A stretch of DNA of 64,000 nucleotides from a bacterium (GTDB lineage Bacteria > Planctomycetota > UBA1135 > UBA2386): positions 868,001 through 932,000 of the forward strand of contig JAUILN010000001.1 of the NCBI GenBank assembly GCA_030432695.1. The letters run 5' to 3'. Below the pieces are notes generated by a model. The model ran no database searches. It worked only from the letters and a program-made list of their open reading frames with translations, and had not been told where the DNA came from. Shown in pieces: positions 9,113 through 18,460 of this stretch (positions are counted from its first letter, which is position 1; each line of letters opens with the position of its first letter). The translations under genes and the position numbers were made by a program.

Positions 9113-11890
9113 ATGACCGAACGGAACCTGATCCCCGAGCCGAGTCCGCGTGGCACTGCCGACGGCCTGGACTACCGGCGCAAGGTCGCGCTCCTGGTGG
9201 GCTGCAACGAGTACGAGCCACCCTGGCCGCCATTGCACAATGCGGTACGGGATGCCGAGGCGGTCGGTCGGGTTCTCCGGGAGCAGTACGGGTTCGATGT
9301 CTTTCAGATCTCGAATCCGACGCGCGTCGGGATGCTCTCGGAGATCGCGAAGCTCTCGGAACTGCCCGGGCCGCGGGGCGACGATCTGTTCGTGTTCCTG
9401 TTCGCCGGCCACGGCGCCCGCGAGCAACCGTACCTGGTCCCGATCGACGCCGGGGCACAGGGCATCAACCAGATCGGCTACGCCGAACTCCTCGACCGGA
9501 TCGACGGCCTCGGCTTCCAACACAGTCTGGTCCTGCTCGACTGCTGCTACTCGGGCTTCCTGATGGGAGGCATGCGCGGCGCAGGGCTCGGCCACACGGT
9601 TTCGCGACCGTCGTTGCTCCAGTCGCCCTCGGCAGGGGGACCGCGTGGCTTCGTGCCAGCGGACGCCCCGCGATTGTTGAACACGATCACCGCCGGCACC
9701 GCATTGGAGCCGGTATCCGACGGCCTGCCCGGAACCCACAGCCCCTTCGTGACCGCGCTGCTGGCCGCCTTCGCGGAGCACGAGCCGGGCCGGGTGATCT
9801 CGTCGACGGCGCTGTTCGTCTTCCTCCAGCAACACATCGCCAGTCAGAGCTTGACCTCGCCACCGACCCCCTGCTTCGCGCAGCGGGTCATGGGCATGGG
9901 TGACGTGATGCTGGTGCGGCCGGGGGTCGGAGACTGGATCCGGCTGGCGACCACGGCTCTTCCGGTCGCCGAGGTCGGTCGCAGGTACGCGGCGTCGGTC
10001 CACGCGCGGGGTGGAACTCCGCCGTATCGCTTCGAGTGCAGCGCGCTGCCGCCGGGAATCCACTGCGAAGACGGCGGCGCGCTCACGGGCATCCCGGAGA
10101 CACAGGGCTGCTGGCAGCTCGAATACCGGATCGAGGACGTCCACGGCCGGATCGGCAGGGGCTCGCTGTTCCTGCAGGTCGACCCGGTCGACGGAGAGTC
10201 GGTGACGCCCCGGATCGAGACCGACACGTTGCCGCCGCTGTTCGTCGATCGCGCCGATCCGTACGAGGCGGTGTTCCGGGTGCGCGGCGGCTCGCTGCCG
10301 ATGTCGTGGAAACTCACCGGGCTGCCGGACGGCCTCGTCACCGAGCACGCCGACGACGGTAGCCTGCGAGTGTCCGGCCACGCGAAGGGTGGTGGGCCCG
10401 GCGGGGCGGCGGTGGTCGAGGCGCAGGTCCGCGACCGCCACGGTGTGGTGTCCCGACTGCCGTGGCCGCTGCCGTTGCCACGCGTGCGGTCGGCCGACTA
10501 CGCGCGGATCGACGCCGGTCCGTTCCGCGCCGGCTACCACTCGACTCGCGAGCGCGATCGGTTGGTCCACACCCTGCACGCCCGCTACGACGACTGTCCG
10601 TCGGTGGCGGCGCTGATGGCCGAGTACCCGCCGCGCGAGGAAGACCTGCCGGCGTACTTCATGAAGCGGACCCCGGTGACCAACGCCGAGTACCGCGAGT
10701 TCGTCGACGCCACCGGTCATCCGCCGCCCCGGCATTGGGAAGGGGGCGAGCGGTGGTTCCCCCCGACTCAGGACGAGCTGCCGGTGGTCCACGTGACCTT
10801 CGCGGATGCCGAGGCCTACTGTGCCTGGCGCGGGACCCGCCTGCCGACCGCCGTCGAATGGGAGAAGGCCGCGCGCGGCACCGACGGGCGGCTGTTCCCT
10901 TGGGGCGATGACTTCGAGGAGTCGCTCTGCAACACCAGCGAGGGCGAGCGACGCGAGCTGACCGCGGTCGACAACTTCGCCGACGGTGCCAGCCCGTACG
11001 GTGTCCTCGACTGCTGCGGCAACGTCGCGGAGTGGACCGACGGTGGCTCGGTGCAAGTCACCCAGGACGGAGTTCGCCTGGTGGTCCGCCGCCTGCGTGG
11101 CGGTTCGTTCGTCGACGCCGGCCGCCTGCACGGCATGGTGCTGGTGGAGAGTGCCGAACGCTTCGGCGAGCGGCTGCTCGACGCGCCGGAAGGCCTGTCG
11201 CTCCGCGAACCGCAGGACTACTGGATCGGCTTTCGCGACGTGGTCGACCTCGGGGAGCCCGCGCCCCGCCAGGCGGTCGTGCCGATTCCCGGTGGTCCGA
11301 TCGTGCTCGGTGCCGAGGAACGGACCGTCACCGTTCAGGAGTTCGCGATCGCGCGCTTCGCGGTCTCCAACCTCGAGTATCACGAGTTCGTGGCCGCCAC
11401 CGGCCACCGGCGGCCGCGGCACTGGGCCGAGTCCGATCCGCCGTTTCCCTACCGCGAACGCCACTGGCCGGTCGTGGAGGTCTCGCAGTCGGATGCCAAG
11501 GCCTTCTGCCGTTGGAAGGGTTCCGTCACCGGACGTTGGCACGGCTTGCCCACCGGCTCGCAATGGGAGCGCGCGGTGCGGGGACTGCGGGACACCGCGG
11601 CCGCGGGTCCGTACCCCTGGGGCCGGCAGTGGGAGGGCTGGCGCTGCAACCACGCGGAGCGCGGTCTCGGCCGACCCGCGGCGGTCTTCGCGTTCGCTGG
11701 CGGAGACACCGTGGAGGGGGTGAGGAACCTCGCGGGGAACTGTTTCGAGTGGGTCGCCGAGCCGGGGATGTCCCGTGGTGGCTGCTGGCGAGCCGAGGGC
11801 TGCGAGCGATCGGGCCGCGCGGCGGCACAGGTCCGCTTCGACGGGCACGACGCCCGCGACGGCGAGACGGGCTTCCGCTACCGCTGCTAG
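9113..11890 (+). CDS. caspase-like peptidase fused to He_PIG and two FGE-sulfatase domains
   Basis: 925 aa. Residues about 20-230 form a peptidase C14 caspase-like domain with the catalytic dyad visible: H100 in FAGHG and C145 in LLDCCYSG. Residues about 285-455 contain two Ig-like He_PIG modules (GGTPPYRF...LPPGI...LTGIP pattern). Two formylglycine-generating-enzyme-type (FGE-sulfatase) domains follow at about 460-715 and 720-925, each with the PVTNAEY/AVSNLEY, RLPTAVEWE/GLPTGSQWE, GNVAEW/GNCFEW and RGGSF/RGGCW landmarks. Such FGE modules in conflict proteins usually act as binding domains, not as enzymes. No signal peptide is seen, so it should be cytoplasmic. It is the probable effector of the operon, and the upstream kinase is a candidate regulator. 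Confidence 0.9.
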   Translation: MTERNLIPEPSPRGTADGLDYRRKVALLVGCNEYEPPWPPLHNAVRDAEAVGRVLREQYGFDVFQISNPTRVGMLSEIAKLSELPGPRGDDLFVFLFAGHGAREQPYLVPIDAGAQGINQIGYAELLDRIDGLGFQHSLVLLDCCYSGFLMGGMRGAGLGHTVSRPSLLQSPSAGGPRGFVPADAPRLLNTITAGTALEPVSDGLPGTHSPFVTALLAAFAEHEPGRVISSTALFVFLQQHIASQSLTSPPTPCFAQRVMGMGDVMLVRPGVGDWIRLATTALPVAEVGRRYAASVHARGGTPPYRFECSALPPGIHCEDGGALTGIPETQGCWQLEYRIEDVHGRIGRGSLFLQVDPVDGESVTPRIETDTLPPLFVDRADPYEAVFRVRGGSLPMSWKLTGLPDGLVTEHADDGSLRVSGHAKGGGPGGAAVVEAQVRDRHGVVSRLPWPLPLPRVRSADYARIDAGPFRAGYHSTRERDRLVHTLHARYDDCPSVAALMAEYPPREEDLPAYFMKRTPVTNAEYREFVDATGHPPPRHWEGGERWFPPTQDELPVVHVTFADAEAYCAWRGTRLPTAVEWEKAARGTDGRLFPWGDDFEESLCNTSEGERRELTAVDNFADGASPYGVLDCCGNVAEWTDGGSVQVTQDGVRLVVRRLRGGSFVDAGRLHGMVLVESAERFGERLLDAPEGLSLREPQDYWIGFRDVVDLGEPAPRQAVVPIPGGPIVLGAEERTVTVQEFAIARFAVSNLEYHEFVAATGHRRPRHWAESDPPFPYRERHWPVVEVSQSDAKAFCRWKGSVTGRWHGLPTGSQWERAVRGLRDTAAAGPYPWGRQWEGWRCNHAERGLGRPAAVFAFAGGDTVEGVRNLAGNCFEWVAEPGMSRGGCWRAEGCERSGRAAAQVRFDGHDARDGETGFRYRC

Positions 11891-11915
11891 GTACCGGGGA
11901 CGGAGAACGCGAGAC

Positions 11916-14423
11916 ATGGCCAAGATCAGCAAGGGCAAGCCACAGGATGCACCGCGGAAGCGGGACGGCCTGGCTGCGGACTCCTCGGCGGAAGCCGGCG
12001 AACGGCACGGCGGTGACATCAGCGAGATTCACGACGCGGTCGCGCACCCGCCCTTCGACTCTCGCGGCAGGTTGGCGCTGACCTCGTTCGGGATCGGGCT
12101 CGGTCTGGCGATCCTGCTGTACTTCGCGATGCCGCTGCTGCCGTTCTCGGCGGGACTCACCGCGATGGACCTGCGCGCGCAGGAACTCGCCATCCGACTC
12201 GACGAGGCGCGGCGGACGGCCTTGGCTTCGGGCAGCGAGGCGGACCAGCAGCTCGTCACCTCGTTGCGCAGCGAACTCGACCAGGCCAACGCCGAACTCG
12301 CGCAACTCAGCCTGCCGGAGACCTACTGGCTGCGCCTCATGCGTCGCGACGGCGGTTGGACCCGCGTGGTCGGTGCCTGGATCGGTCACCTGATCTTCGC
12401 GCTGGCCGCGGGTGCGCTGGTCTACGCGTTCCGCCTGGGCCGTCTCGGCGTGGTGCCGGGTGTGGACGTCCTGCACCGCGAGCGCAGTGGCCGATCCCGC
12501 TTCCAGGATCTGCGGCGGGCGCAGCTCCTGCGGCACTGGTCGCAGACCGGCAGTGTCGACGCGGTCCGTGCCGCGAACGAGAGCCTCGCGGGTATGGCCG
12601 AGACCCGGCGGGCCTACGGCTTCGTGCCGTTCCAGTGGGCCGGCTGGCTGCAGCCGGTGCTCGGCTTCCTCGGCACCGTGGTCGGGGTCTCGATGTCGAT
12701 CGACTCGTTGCAGTTCGGCATCCGGATGATCTTCGTCGAGAGCACGATCACGCCGGCGGTCATGGACCAGTTCAACCAGGGCTTCGCCGGCCTCGCCGTG
12801 GCCTTCGACACGACCTTCTTCGGCCTGGCCGGCTCGGCGCTGACCGGGACGCTGTCGATGTTTCTGAGACGGCGGGCGCTCGGCGCCATGGCGCGCATCG
12901 ACGAGGACGCGCAGGACTTCCTCGCGACGCGACTCCCCGCGCTCGGGGAGACCGACGACGAATCCCAGGCCGAGCACGAACAGCGGGTCCGCCGCCTCAC
13001 GCAGTGGTTCGAGGAGAAAGCGCGGCCGGGGCTGGAGCGCGAGTTCGAGCAGGGGCCGGCCTTCCGGAAGTGGTTGCAGGAGGAACTGCCGAAGACGCTG
13101 CGTCGGCTCGGTGGCGAGCAGTCGAAGGAGCTGGCCGAGACGATCCGGGAGGCCGCGCGGCGGCTGGCGTCGCGGATGGGGGGCTACGGCGAGTTGCTGG
13201 TCCGCTACTCGGGTGCGCAGGCTGCCGAGACCCAGGCGGTCCGACGGATCGGCCAGTTCGTCCTGCAGGCGGCGTACGAGGCCGGCCATGCCCGCCCCGA
13301 CGATCCGTTCTGGCAGCAGTTCGTGGCGGCCCTGGAGCGACCGCTCCGCGACCAGCCCGAGATGGACCTCGTCCAGAGCCCGGCCGAGGGTCGGTTGGTG
13401 GAGGCGCTGGCGCTCAGTGGCGCACCGCACCGGCTGGCGATCGCCAACCGTTCGACGGCCACCGGCGAGACGCGGATCGTGGTCCACGCCTTGGACGTCC
13501 CCGACGGCGACGTTCTCGAGTTCCACACCCACGGCCGCACCTACGCCGACGCATCGGTGCTGAGCCTGGCGTTCGACAACCGCTCGAGGCTCCTCGCGTA
13601 CGGCCTCTTCGACGGGGGTCTGGGGGTCTTCGATCTGGCGACCGGCGCGGTCTCCGAGGTCACCCTGGACGGGGTCCTCGTCGGCTCCTCCTCGGTCGCG
13701 TGGCTCGGCGGCGAGGTCGCGGCATTGGCCTGTGTCTCGAAGGCCTCGCTGGAAGGTGGCTGCCGACTGCACTGCGTCCGGCTCGAGCGCCCTGCGGACG
13801 CCGAGGACGAGCTCGACCTCTTCGCCGAGCACAGCCGCGGTGCGCTCGACCTGCGCGTCGGCGCGGCCGAGGTGGACCTCGGTGGTCTGGAGGGACAGTG
13901 CCTCGCCGGGGCGCGGGGTCGGCCGTTGGTCGTGGTCGCCGGCCTGCAGGACGAGCAGGCCCGGCTCCGCATGTTCCGCTACGAACTCGGCGGTTGGAGG
14001 ACCGAGGTCGACCTGGAGATCCATGGCCATCCGGGCGGCTTCCGCAGCCTGGTGGTGATCGGCTCGGGCGAGGACCGCCTGCTCTGCGGCATGGTCAACG
14101 GGATGGTGGTCGAAGTGGACCTCGCCTCGGGTCGGGTCACGCGGAGCGCCTCCTTCGGCGGCTCCGGCGCCGCGCTGGTGGCGGTCGAGGATCGCAGTGC
14201 CCGCTTCCTCGCGGTCGGCGGAGAGTCGGGAGATGCGCTGACCCTGGTCGATGCCGGGAACTGGGAAGCCCTGCGCGGGGTGCGCGGGCACGATGCGTTC
14301 CGGCGGGCCTGCGTCGCCGGTGACCGCACCTCGGTCGCGGTCGCCGGGACCGACGGTCACGTCGCGTTCTGGCGCTTCCCCGACTTCGTGGTCGCGCCCG
14401 AGAGCGGTGCGGAGGGGTCGTGA
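11916..14423 (+). CDS. MotA/ExbB/ZorA-type channel subunit with C-terminal beta-propeller
   Basis: 835 aa, ATG at 11916 with CGGAG upstream. Membrane helices are at about 53-75, 150-172, 240-262 and 298-318. The last two carry the family hallmarks: LGFLGTVVGVSMSI with T254 and AFDTTFFGLAGSALTG with T299/T300, equivalent to the polar threonines of ExbB/TolQ helices. A coiled, charged cytoplasmic stretch (about 325-470) leads to a WD40-like propeller (about 490-830) with repeated blade-end patterns such as GVFDLATG, VEVDLASG and VAFWRFPD. ZorA of Zorya shares the membrane core plus a long cytoplasmic tail, but the tail there is helical, not a propeller. Its probable partner is the ExbD-like gene at 17162. 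Confidence 0.8.
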   Translation: MAKISKGKPQDAPRKRDGLAADSSAEAGERHGGDISEIHDAVAHPPFDSRGRLALTSFGIGLGLAILLYFAMPLLPFSAGLTAMDLRAQELAIRLDEARRTALASGSEADQQLVTSLRSELDQANAELAQLSLPETYWLRLMRRDGGWTRVVGAWIGHLIFALAAGALVYAFRLGRLGVVPGVDVLHRERSGRSRFQDLRRAQLLRHWSQTGSVDAVRAANESLAGMAETRRAYGFVPFQWAGWLQPVLGFLGTVVGVSMSIDSLQFGIRMIFVESTITPAVMDQFNQGFAGLAVAFDTTFFGLAGSALTGTLSMFLRRRALGAMARIDEDAQDFLATRLPALGETDDESQAEHEQRVRRLTQWFEEKARPGLEREFEQGPAFRKWLQEELPKTLRRLGGEQSKELAETIREAARRLASRMGGYGELLVRYSGAQAAETQAVRRIGQFVLQAAYEAGHARPDDPFWQQFVAALERPLRDQPEMDLVQSPAEGRLVEALALSGAPHRLAIANRSTATGETRIVVHALDVPDGDVLEFHTHGRTYADASVLSLAFDNRSRLLAYGLFDGGLGVFDLATGAVSEVTLDGVLVGSSSVAWLGGEVAALACVSKASLEGGCRLHCVRLERPADAEDELDLFAEHSRGALDLRVGAAEVDLGGLEGQCLAGARGRPLVVVAGLQDEQARLRMFRYELGGWRTEVDLEIHGHPGGFRSLVVIGSGEDRLLCGMVNGMVVEVDLASGRVTRSASFGGSGAALVAVEDRSARFLAVGGESGDALTLVDAGNWEALRGVRGHDAFRRACVAGDRTSVAVAGTDGHVAFWRFPDFVVAPESGAEGS

Positions 14424-16486
14424 GCCGGCTGGTCATCGATTGGCAGCCCGAGGGCGTGTTGGTGCTCGCGGACCTCGGTCCGGAGGCCCCGCCCCGCCGC
14501 GTGCTGCCCCGGGACGATGGAGTGGCCGGTGGTCATCTGCGTCTCGAGGCGGAGCACCTGTCGAGGGCCGAGGTGGTCGGCGTCGACGACGTGATCGTCT
14601 GGGGTCTGGCCGGTCTGGCCGCGCGACCGATCGAGCCTCGGGACGTCACCGCTCCGATCGATCGGGAGCCGGTCTTCGACGGGCAGGGTCACCTGTCGAT
14701 CCCCGGTGGTGGCGAGTGGTCGGCCGCCGAGTTGCTCGAGGCCTTCGCGACCGATCTGTGCCAGGAGCTCGTCGCGCTGGTCGCGAACGACCGCGAACTC
14801 GCCGCGGCCCTCGACGAGCCGTGCCGCGCTGCGATCGTGGTGGTTCCGTCGCTCGCTTCACGCGCGGTGCGGGACTGCTGGCACAAGATCCTGGAGAGCG
14901 CCGGCTTCACGGCCGCGATCGTCTGGGATCGCCGCGAGGTGCTCGCAGCGGCGCCTTCCGTGGTCCGCGAGCAGGGGGGGGCCGTGGCCCTCGGTGACTC
15001 ACGCGGGGTGGTTCTCGACTGGCGGGGTGACGGCCTTGCCGGTCCCGAGGCACGGTGGCGGGCGGCGTCGCAGGAGCGGCTGAGAGCTGCGTTCGAGGCG
15101 GTGCTGGCCGGAAACGGCACCGCCTCCGCCGTGCGCGCAGCCGTGGACGGGGAAGGTCCTGGTGACGAGTCGGAGGGGGACCGGGACGAAGCCCGGCGCA
15201 CCCACTTCCATCGCTGCAGGGTCGAGGCCCGCCTCCATTCCGACCGTTGGTTCCGTGGCCGTCTCGAAGCGGCTGCGATCGATGGGGCCGCCGCCGAGAC
15301 CGATGTCGGCCTCGCTGCGGCGGCGGCGGCTCTGTGGGCACGGGTCCGCAACGGCATGCTGGCGACCCGGCTGCAGACGCCGGGCGGCATACCGGTCGAG
15401 CTGGTGGGCTTCGGTGCAGGACTCCCGGGGCCGCCGTCGGGTCTCGAGGAACTGAGCCCGGGCTTCGGTGCGCGGTCCGCGGTCGAGGGCGTCGCCCTGC
15501 GGGCACTCCTGCTCGGCCGGGTGGAGGCACCGGTGGAGCTGCCATTCGATTGCGGTGTCCTGTTGCGCTGTCGCGGCAGCGGCGACTTCCAGCTCGGCAG
15601 CCTGCTGCTCACGAGGGGGCGACGTCTTCCGGCGCGCGCCGAGAGTCGCGTCTTCGAGTTTCCGGCGGCCGCGGTCGGCGGGCTCCAGGTCGGGACCTAC
15701 GGGCGGAGCTTCGATGTGGTGACGGGAGCGGTGGAGTACCGCGGTCGAGCGGAGGACGCGCTCCTCACCGAGCCCGACAGCAGCGGGATGCACCGGCTGC
15801 GCTTCGAGTTGGTGGCCGATGGGAAGGCCCATCTGGAGGTCTGGGCCGAAGACCTGGTCTCGGGCGAGACGCACCGCTTCGGCGCCCGCGACCTGCGCGG
15901 TGGGCAGCGCATGACCCGCCCCCCGGCGCGCGATCTCCGGCACCACAACGGCTCCGCGGTCGCCATGCTGCTCATGTCGTACCTGGAGCGCACCCAGCGC
16001 GGTGATCCGCTGGGCTCGCTCGAGGAGTTCCTGGGGCGTGGCCGTGCGGGGGCGGCGACGGGTGGTGACGGTGCACTGCGCCGGCAGGTCCAGGAGCTGT
16101 GCCGGGTGGCCGCTGCGTCGGAGCCGCGCTGGAAGGCGCGCGTACTCGTCGTGCAGGAGGCGCTCGAGGCGGGCGAGCAGGATGCTATCCGGAGGGCTGC
16201 ACGGTCCCTCGTCTGCGCGGTCCTCCGGCACCTGTCGGTCAGCCTGGCGAGGGCACTGCGCGAGTACCGGGACAGCGGTCGCGCGGAGGGACCGGCCTTC
16301 GACTTCGCCGTCCTGGAACACGACCCTGGCAAGGACCTGGTCCGACGGGCGACCAACCTGCTCTCGGAGTGCCTGAACGCCACCGCGACCGGCGACGCCC
16401 CGGAGTCCCCTCTCGACGCCGAGTCCCGCCGGCGGGTGGCTGCGGTGCTGGCGGCCGTCATCGCTGCGGTGCCCGGACTCTGGTGA
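14420..16486 (+). CDS. pseudo-Hsp70: Hsp70-like protein without ATP motifs
   Basis: 688 aa from a GTG whose TGA overlap (14420-14423) couples it to the previous gene. The order of segments mimics Hsp70: an N-terminal strand VIDWQPEGVLVL where GIDLGTTNS should be, VALGDSRGVVLDW (about 190-202) where DLGGGTFDV should be, VELVGFGAGLPGPPSGLEEL (about 327-346) at the place of the VGG-x-TR-x-P helix, then a beta block (about 370-505) that follows the Hsp70 substrate-binding domain (RLRFELVADGKAHLEVWAED), and a helical lid to the end. The phosphate-binding glycines, threonines and acidic residues are lost, so it is unlikely to hydrolyse ATP. It may form a stable complex with the real Hsp70 or act as a scaffold. 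Confidence 0.65.
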   Translation: MSRLVIDWQPEGVLVLADLGPEAPPRRVLPRDDGVAGGHLRLEAEHLSRAEVVGVDDVIVWGLAGLAARPIEPRDVTAPIDREPVFDGQGHLSIPGGGEWSAAELLEAFATDLCQELVALVANDRELAAALDEPCRAAIVVVPSLASRAVRDCWHKILESAGFTAAIVWDRREVLAAAPSVVREQGGAVALGDSRGVVLDWRGDGLAGPEARWRAASQERLRAAFEAVLAGNGTASAVRAAVDGEGPGDESEGDRDEARRTHFHRCRVEARLHSDRWFRGRLEAAAIDGAAAETDVGLAAAAAALWARVRNGMLATRLQTPGGIPVELVGFGAGLPGPPSGLEELSPGFGARSAVEGVALRALLLGRVEAPVELPFDCGVLLRCRGSGDFQLGSLLLTRGRRLPARAESRVFEFPAAAVGGLQVGTYGRSFDVVTGAVEYRGRAEDALLTEPDSSGMHRLRFELVADGKAHLEVWAEDLVSGETHRFGARDLRGGQRMTRPPARDLRHHNGSAVAMLLMSYLERTQRGDPLGSLEEFLGRGRAGAATGGDGALRRQVQELCRVAAASEPRWKARVLVVQEALEAGEQDAIRRAARSLVCAVLRHLSVSLARALREYRDSGRAEGPAFDFAVLEHDPGKDLVRRATNLLSECLNATATGDAPESPLDAESRRRVAAVLAAVIAAVPGLW

Positions 16487-16489
16487 TCC

Positions 16490-17143
16490 ATGACCGACGG
16501 TGTCCTCCTCCGCGAAGCACTGCAGCGACTCGACTACGGGTCGGTCATGGCGGCGCTCTCGCTCGACCTCGCCAGCGACCGCGCGGCGATCGAAGCCGGG
16601 GTCCGACGACTGATGGCCCTCGCGGTCGAAGACGGACGGCTCGATCGAGCCGAGGATGCCGCCTTCGTGATCGGCCGGAACCGTGCCTTGGCGAGGTCCG
16701 CCGGCGGCTGGTTCGAGGCCGCGCGCGAGTCCCTGCGCGACCGGATGGGCCCCCTCGCAGAGGAGGCCTTGGATCTCCGGTCGGCCTGTGCGGGCGCCCT
16801 GCTGGCGATCGCCGAGCGGGGGGCGGACGCGGCCCCGCCGCCGGCCGCGGAATGGGTGCGCGCCTTCGAGATCCTGGCCGGGGAGGAGCTGCCTCGTTTC
16901 GCCATCCGGGTGTCGATGATCGGCACCAGGACCCGCTATGGCGGCCGGGTCGACTGTGCGGTCTGTCACGGAGCCGGAGTCGCGAGCGGGAAGGACTGCG
17001 CCTGCGCGGCCTTCCTCGAGGTGGCGGAGGGTGCCCGGAGCGGGCACGTGGTCCGCTTCGTGGATCGGACCGGAGCCCACGTGCAGTGGGGGCGGATCGG
17101 CAAGGTGGCCGGTGGCCGGTCGGAAGGACGGGACGGGGCCTGA
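16490..17143 (+). CDS. small helical protein with one DnaJ-type CxxCxGxG zinc repeat
   Basis: 217 aa, starting 3 nt after the previous stop. The first 135 residues are helical without recognised family. The C-terminal part contains CAVCHGAG (156-163), an exact CxxCxGxG unit as found four times in the DnaJ zinc-binding domain, followed by CAC (C170, C172), so four cysteines could bind one zinc. In an operon that also encodes Hsp70, a GrpE-like and a J-like protein, a role as detached zinc module of a split DnaJ is a tempting inference. It lacks a J domain itself. Confidence 0.55.
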   Translation: MTDGVLLREALQRLDYGSVMAALSLDLASDRAAIEAGVRRLMALAVEDGRLDRAEDAAFVIGRNRALARSAGGWFEAARESLRDRMGPLAEEALDLRSACAGALLAIAERGADAAPPPAAEWVRAFEILAGEELPRFAIRVSMIGTRTRYGGRVDCAVCHGAGVASGKDCACAAFLEVAEGARSGHVVRFVDRTGAHVQWGRIGKVAGGRSEGRDGA

Positions 17144-17161
17144 ACTCCGAGGAGGAGCAGC

Positions 17162-18460
17162 ATGCGTAGACGAGCCTTCGAGGAAGACGTGGACGGCCTG
17201 ATCTCGCCGCTGGTCGACGTCGTGTTCAACGCGATGGCGGCGATGTTCATCTTCCTGATCCTGTACATCGTCATCGTCAGGCCGAACGACCCGCTGACCA
17301 TCCACACGCGGAGCCTCCCCGACGCGGTCTGGTTCCGTGACTACGAGTCGGGCATCTCGGTGACCGGTGGTTCGGGAGCGGTGGACTTCGAGGTCGTGGG
17401 GGGGACACTGCCGCGTGGTGTCGAGCTGGACGCACGGACCGGGCGACTGTTCGGGAACCCGCGTCCCGAGCCAGGCAGTTCGATGGAGTCCCGGACCTTC
17501 GCGTTCCGGATCGCGGTCGAGGCTGGCAAGGAGGAACGCGCCGAAGCGGCGTACGAGTGGACGATGCGGCCGTCGGCCTGGCCGTTCGACGAGGAGGAGC
17601 ACCCGCTGCGATTCGAGGCCGACGAGGCGGATCTGGGGGTGGTCCCCCTGGGCCGACCCTTGCACCGGCAGTTCGCCTGCCTGGGTGGCATCGAGCCGTA
17701 TCGGGTCGAGCTCGCCGAGGGATCGCCTCCCCTGCCCGAGGGGCTGCTGCTCGTGGGGACCGCGCTCGAGGGGACTCCGGGCGAGGCCGGGGCCTACGTC
17801 TTCGACCTCGAACTCCTCGACGAGCAGGACCCGTTCGGGTTGCTGGCGAGGCAGGGGCTGCTCCCCTCCGACCGGTTGCGGGTCTCGATCGAGGTCGTGG
17901 AGCCGGCGCCCCTACGACTGCTGGTCCGCGCGCCGCGCGGCCGGGTGGGGGACGACTACACCGGAAGCCTGGGCATCGAGGGGGGACTGGGGGCGGTGGA
18001 GATCGAGGTGCACGGGACCATCCCGGGACTCCATTGGCAGGCGGACTCGCGCGGCTTCGTGGGCAGTCCGGAACGACCCGGGGACTACGAGTTGGACTTC
18101 GTCGCGACCGACCGAGTGGCAACCGTCGAGGAGTCGGCCGTCGTCCGGATCCTGCCGCGACTACCCGAACTCGAGATCCGGACCAGGAGCCTCGGCGCGG
18201 TGCGCATCGGCGAGGACGTCGAGATCGGTCTGGCCGCGACCGGCGGCGTGCCACCCGTGACGTGGCACTGCGACGACCTGCCGCCGGGACTTCGCGTGGA
18301 GGGCGGGCTGGTGGTCGGTCGTCTCGCGGAGGGCGCGTCACTCGGCGCAAGGGCGATCGGGGTCGTGCTGATGGATGCCGAGGAGCGGACGCTGGAGCGG
18401 ACCCTGACCATGTCCGTCTTGCCGGCTCGTCCGGCGCTGCGGCTGGGGGTGCGACGATGA
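17162..18460 (+). CDS. ExbD/TolR/ZorB-like channel subunit with Ig-like (He_PIG) exported repeats
   Basis: 432 aa, GAGGAGG ribosome site. A short cytoplasmic N-terminus leads into one membrane helix (about 17-39) that begins SPLVDVVFNAMAAMF; D19 sits where ExbD, TolR and MotB keep the ion-binding aspartate. The rest is exported and made of about four He_PIG-type Ig-like domains (PRGVELDARTGRLFGNP, LPPGLRVEGGLVVGR). ZorB and MotB carry an OmpA-like peptidoglycan-binding domain here instead. With the ExbB-like protein at 11916 it would form a stator-type ion channel. The stop overlaps the next start (ATGA). Confidence 0.75.
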   Translation: MRRRAFEEDVDGLISPLVDVVFNAMAAMFIFLILYIVIVRPNDPLTIHTRSLPDAVWFRDYESGISVTGGSGAVDFEVVGGTLPRGVELDARTGRLFGNPRPEPGSSMESRTFAFRIAVEAGKEERAEAAYEWTMRPSAWPFDEEEHPLRFEADEADLGVVPLGRPLHRQFACLGGIEPYRVELAEGSPPLPEGLLLVGTALEGTPGEAGAYVFDLELLDEQDPFGLLARQGLLPSDRLRVSIEVVEPAPLRLLVRAPRGRVGDDYTGSLGIEGGLGAVEIEVHGTIPGLHWQADSRGFVGSPERPGDYELDFVATDRVATVEESAVVRILPRLPELEIRTRSLGAVRIGEDVEIGLAATGGVPPVTWHCDDLPPGLRVEGGLVVGRLAEGASLGARAIGVVLMDAEERTLERTLTMSVLPARPALRLGVRR

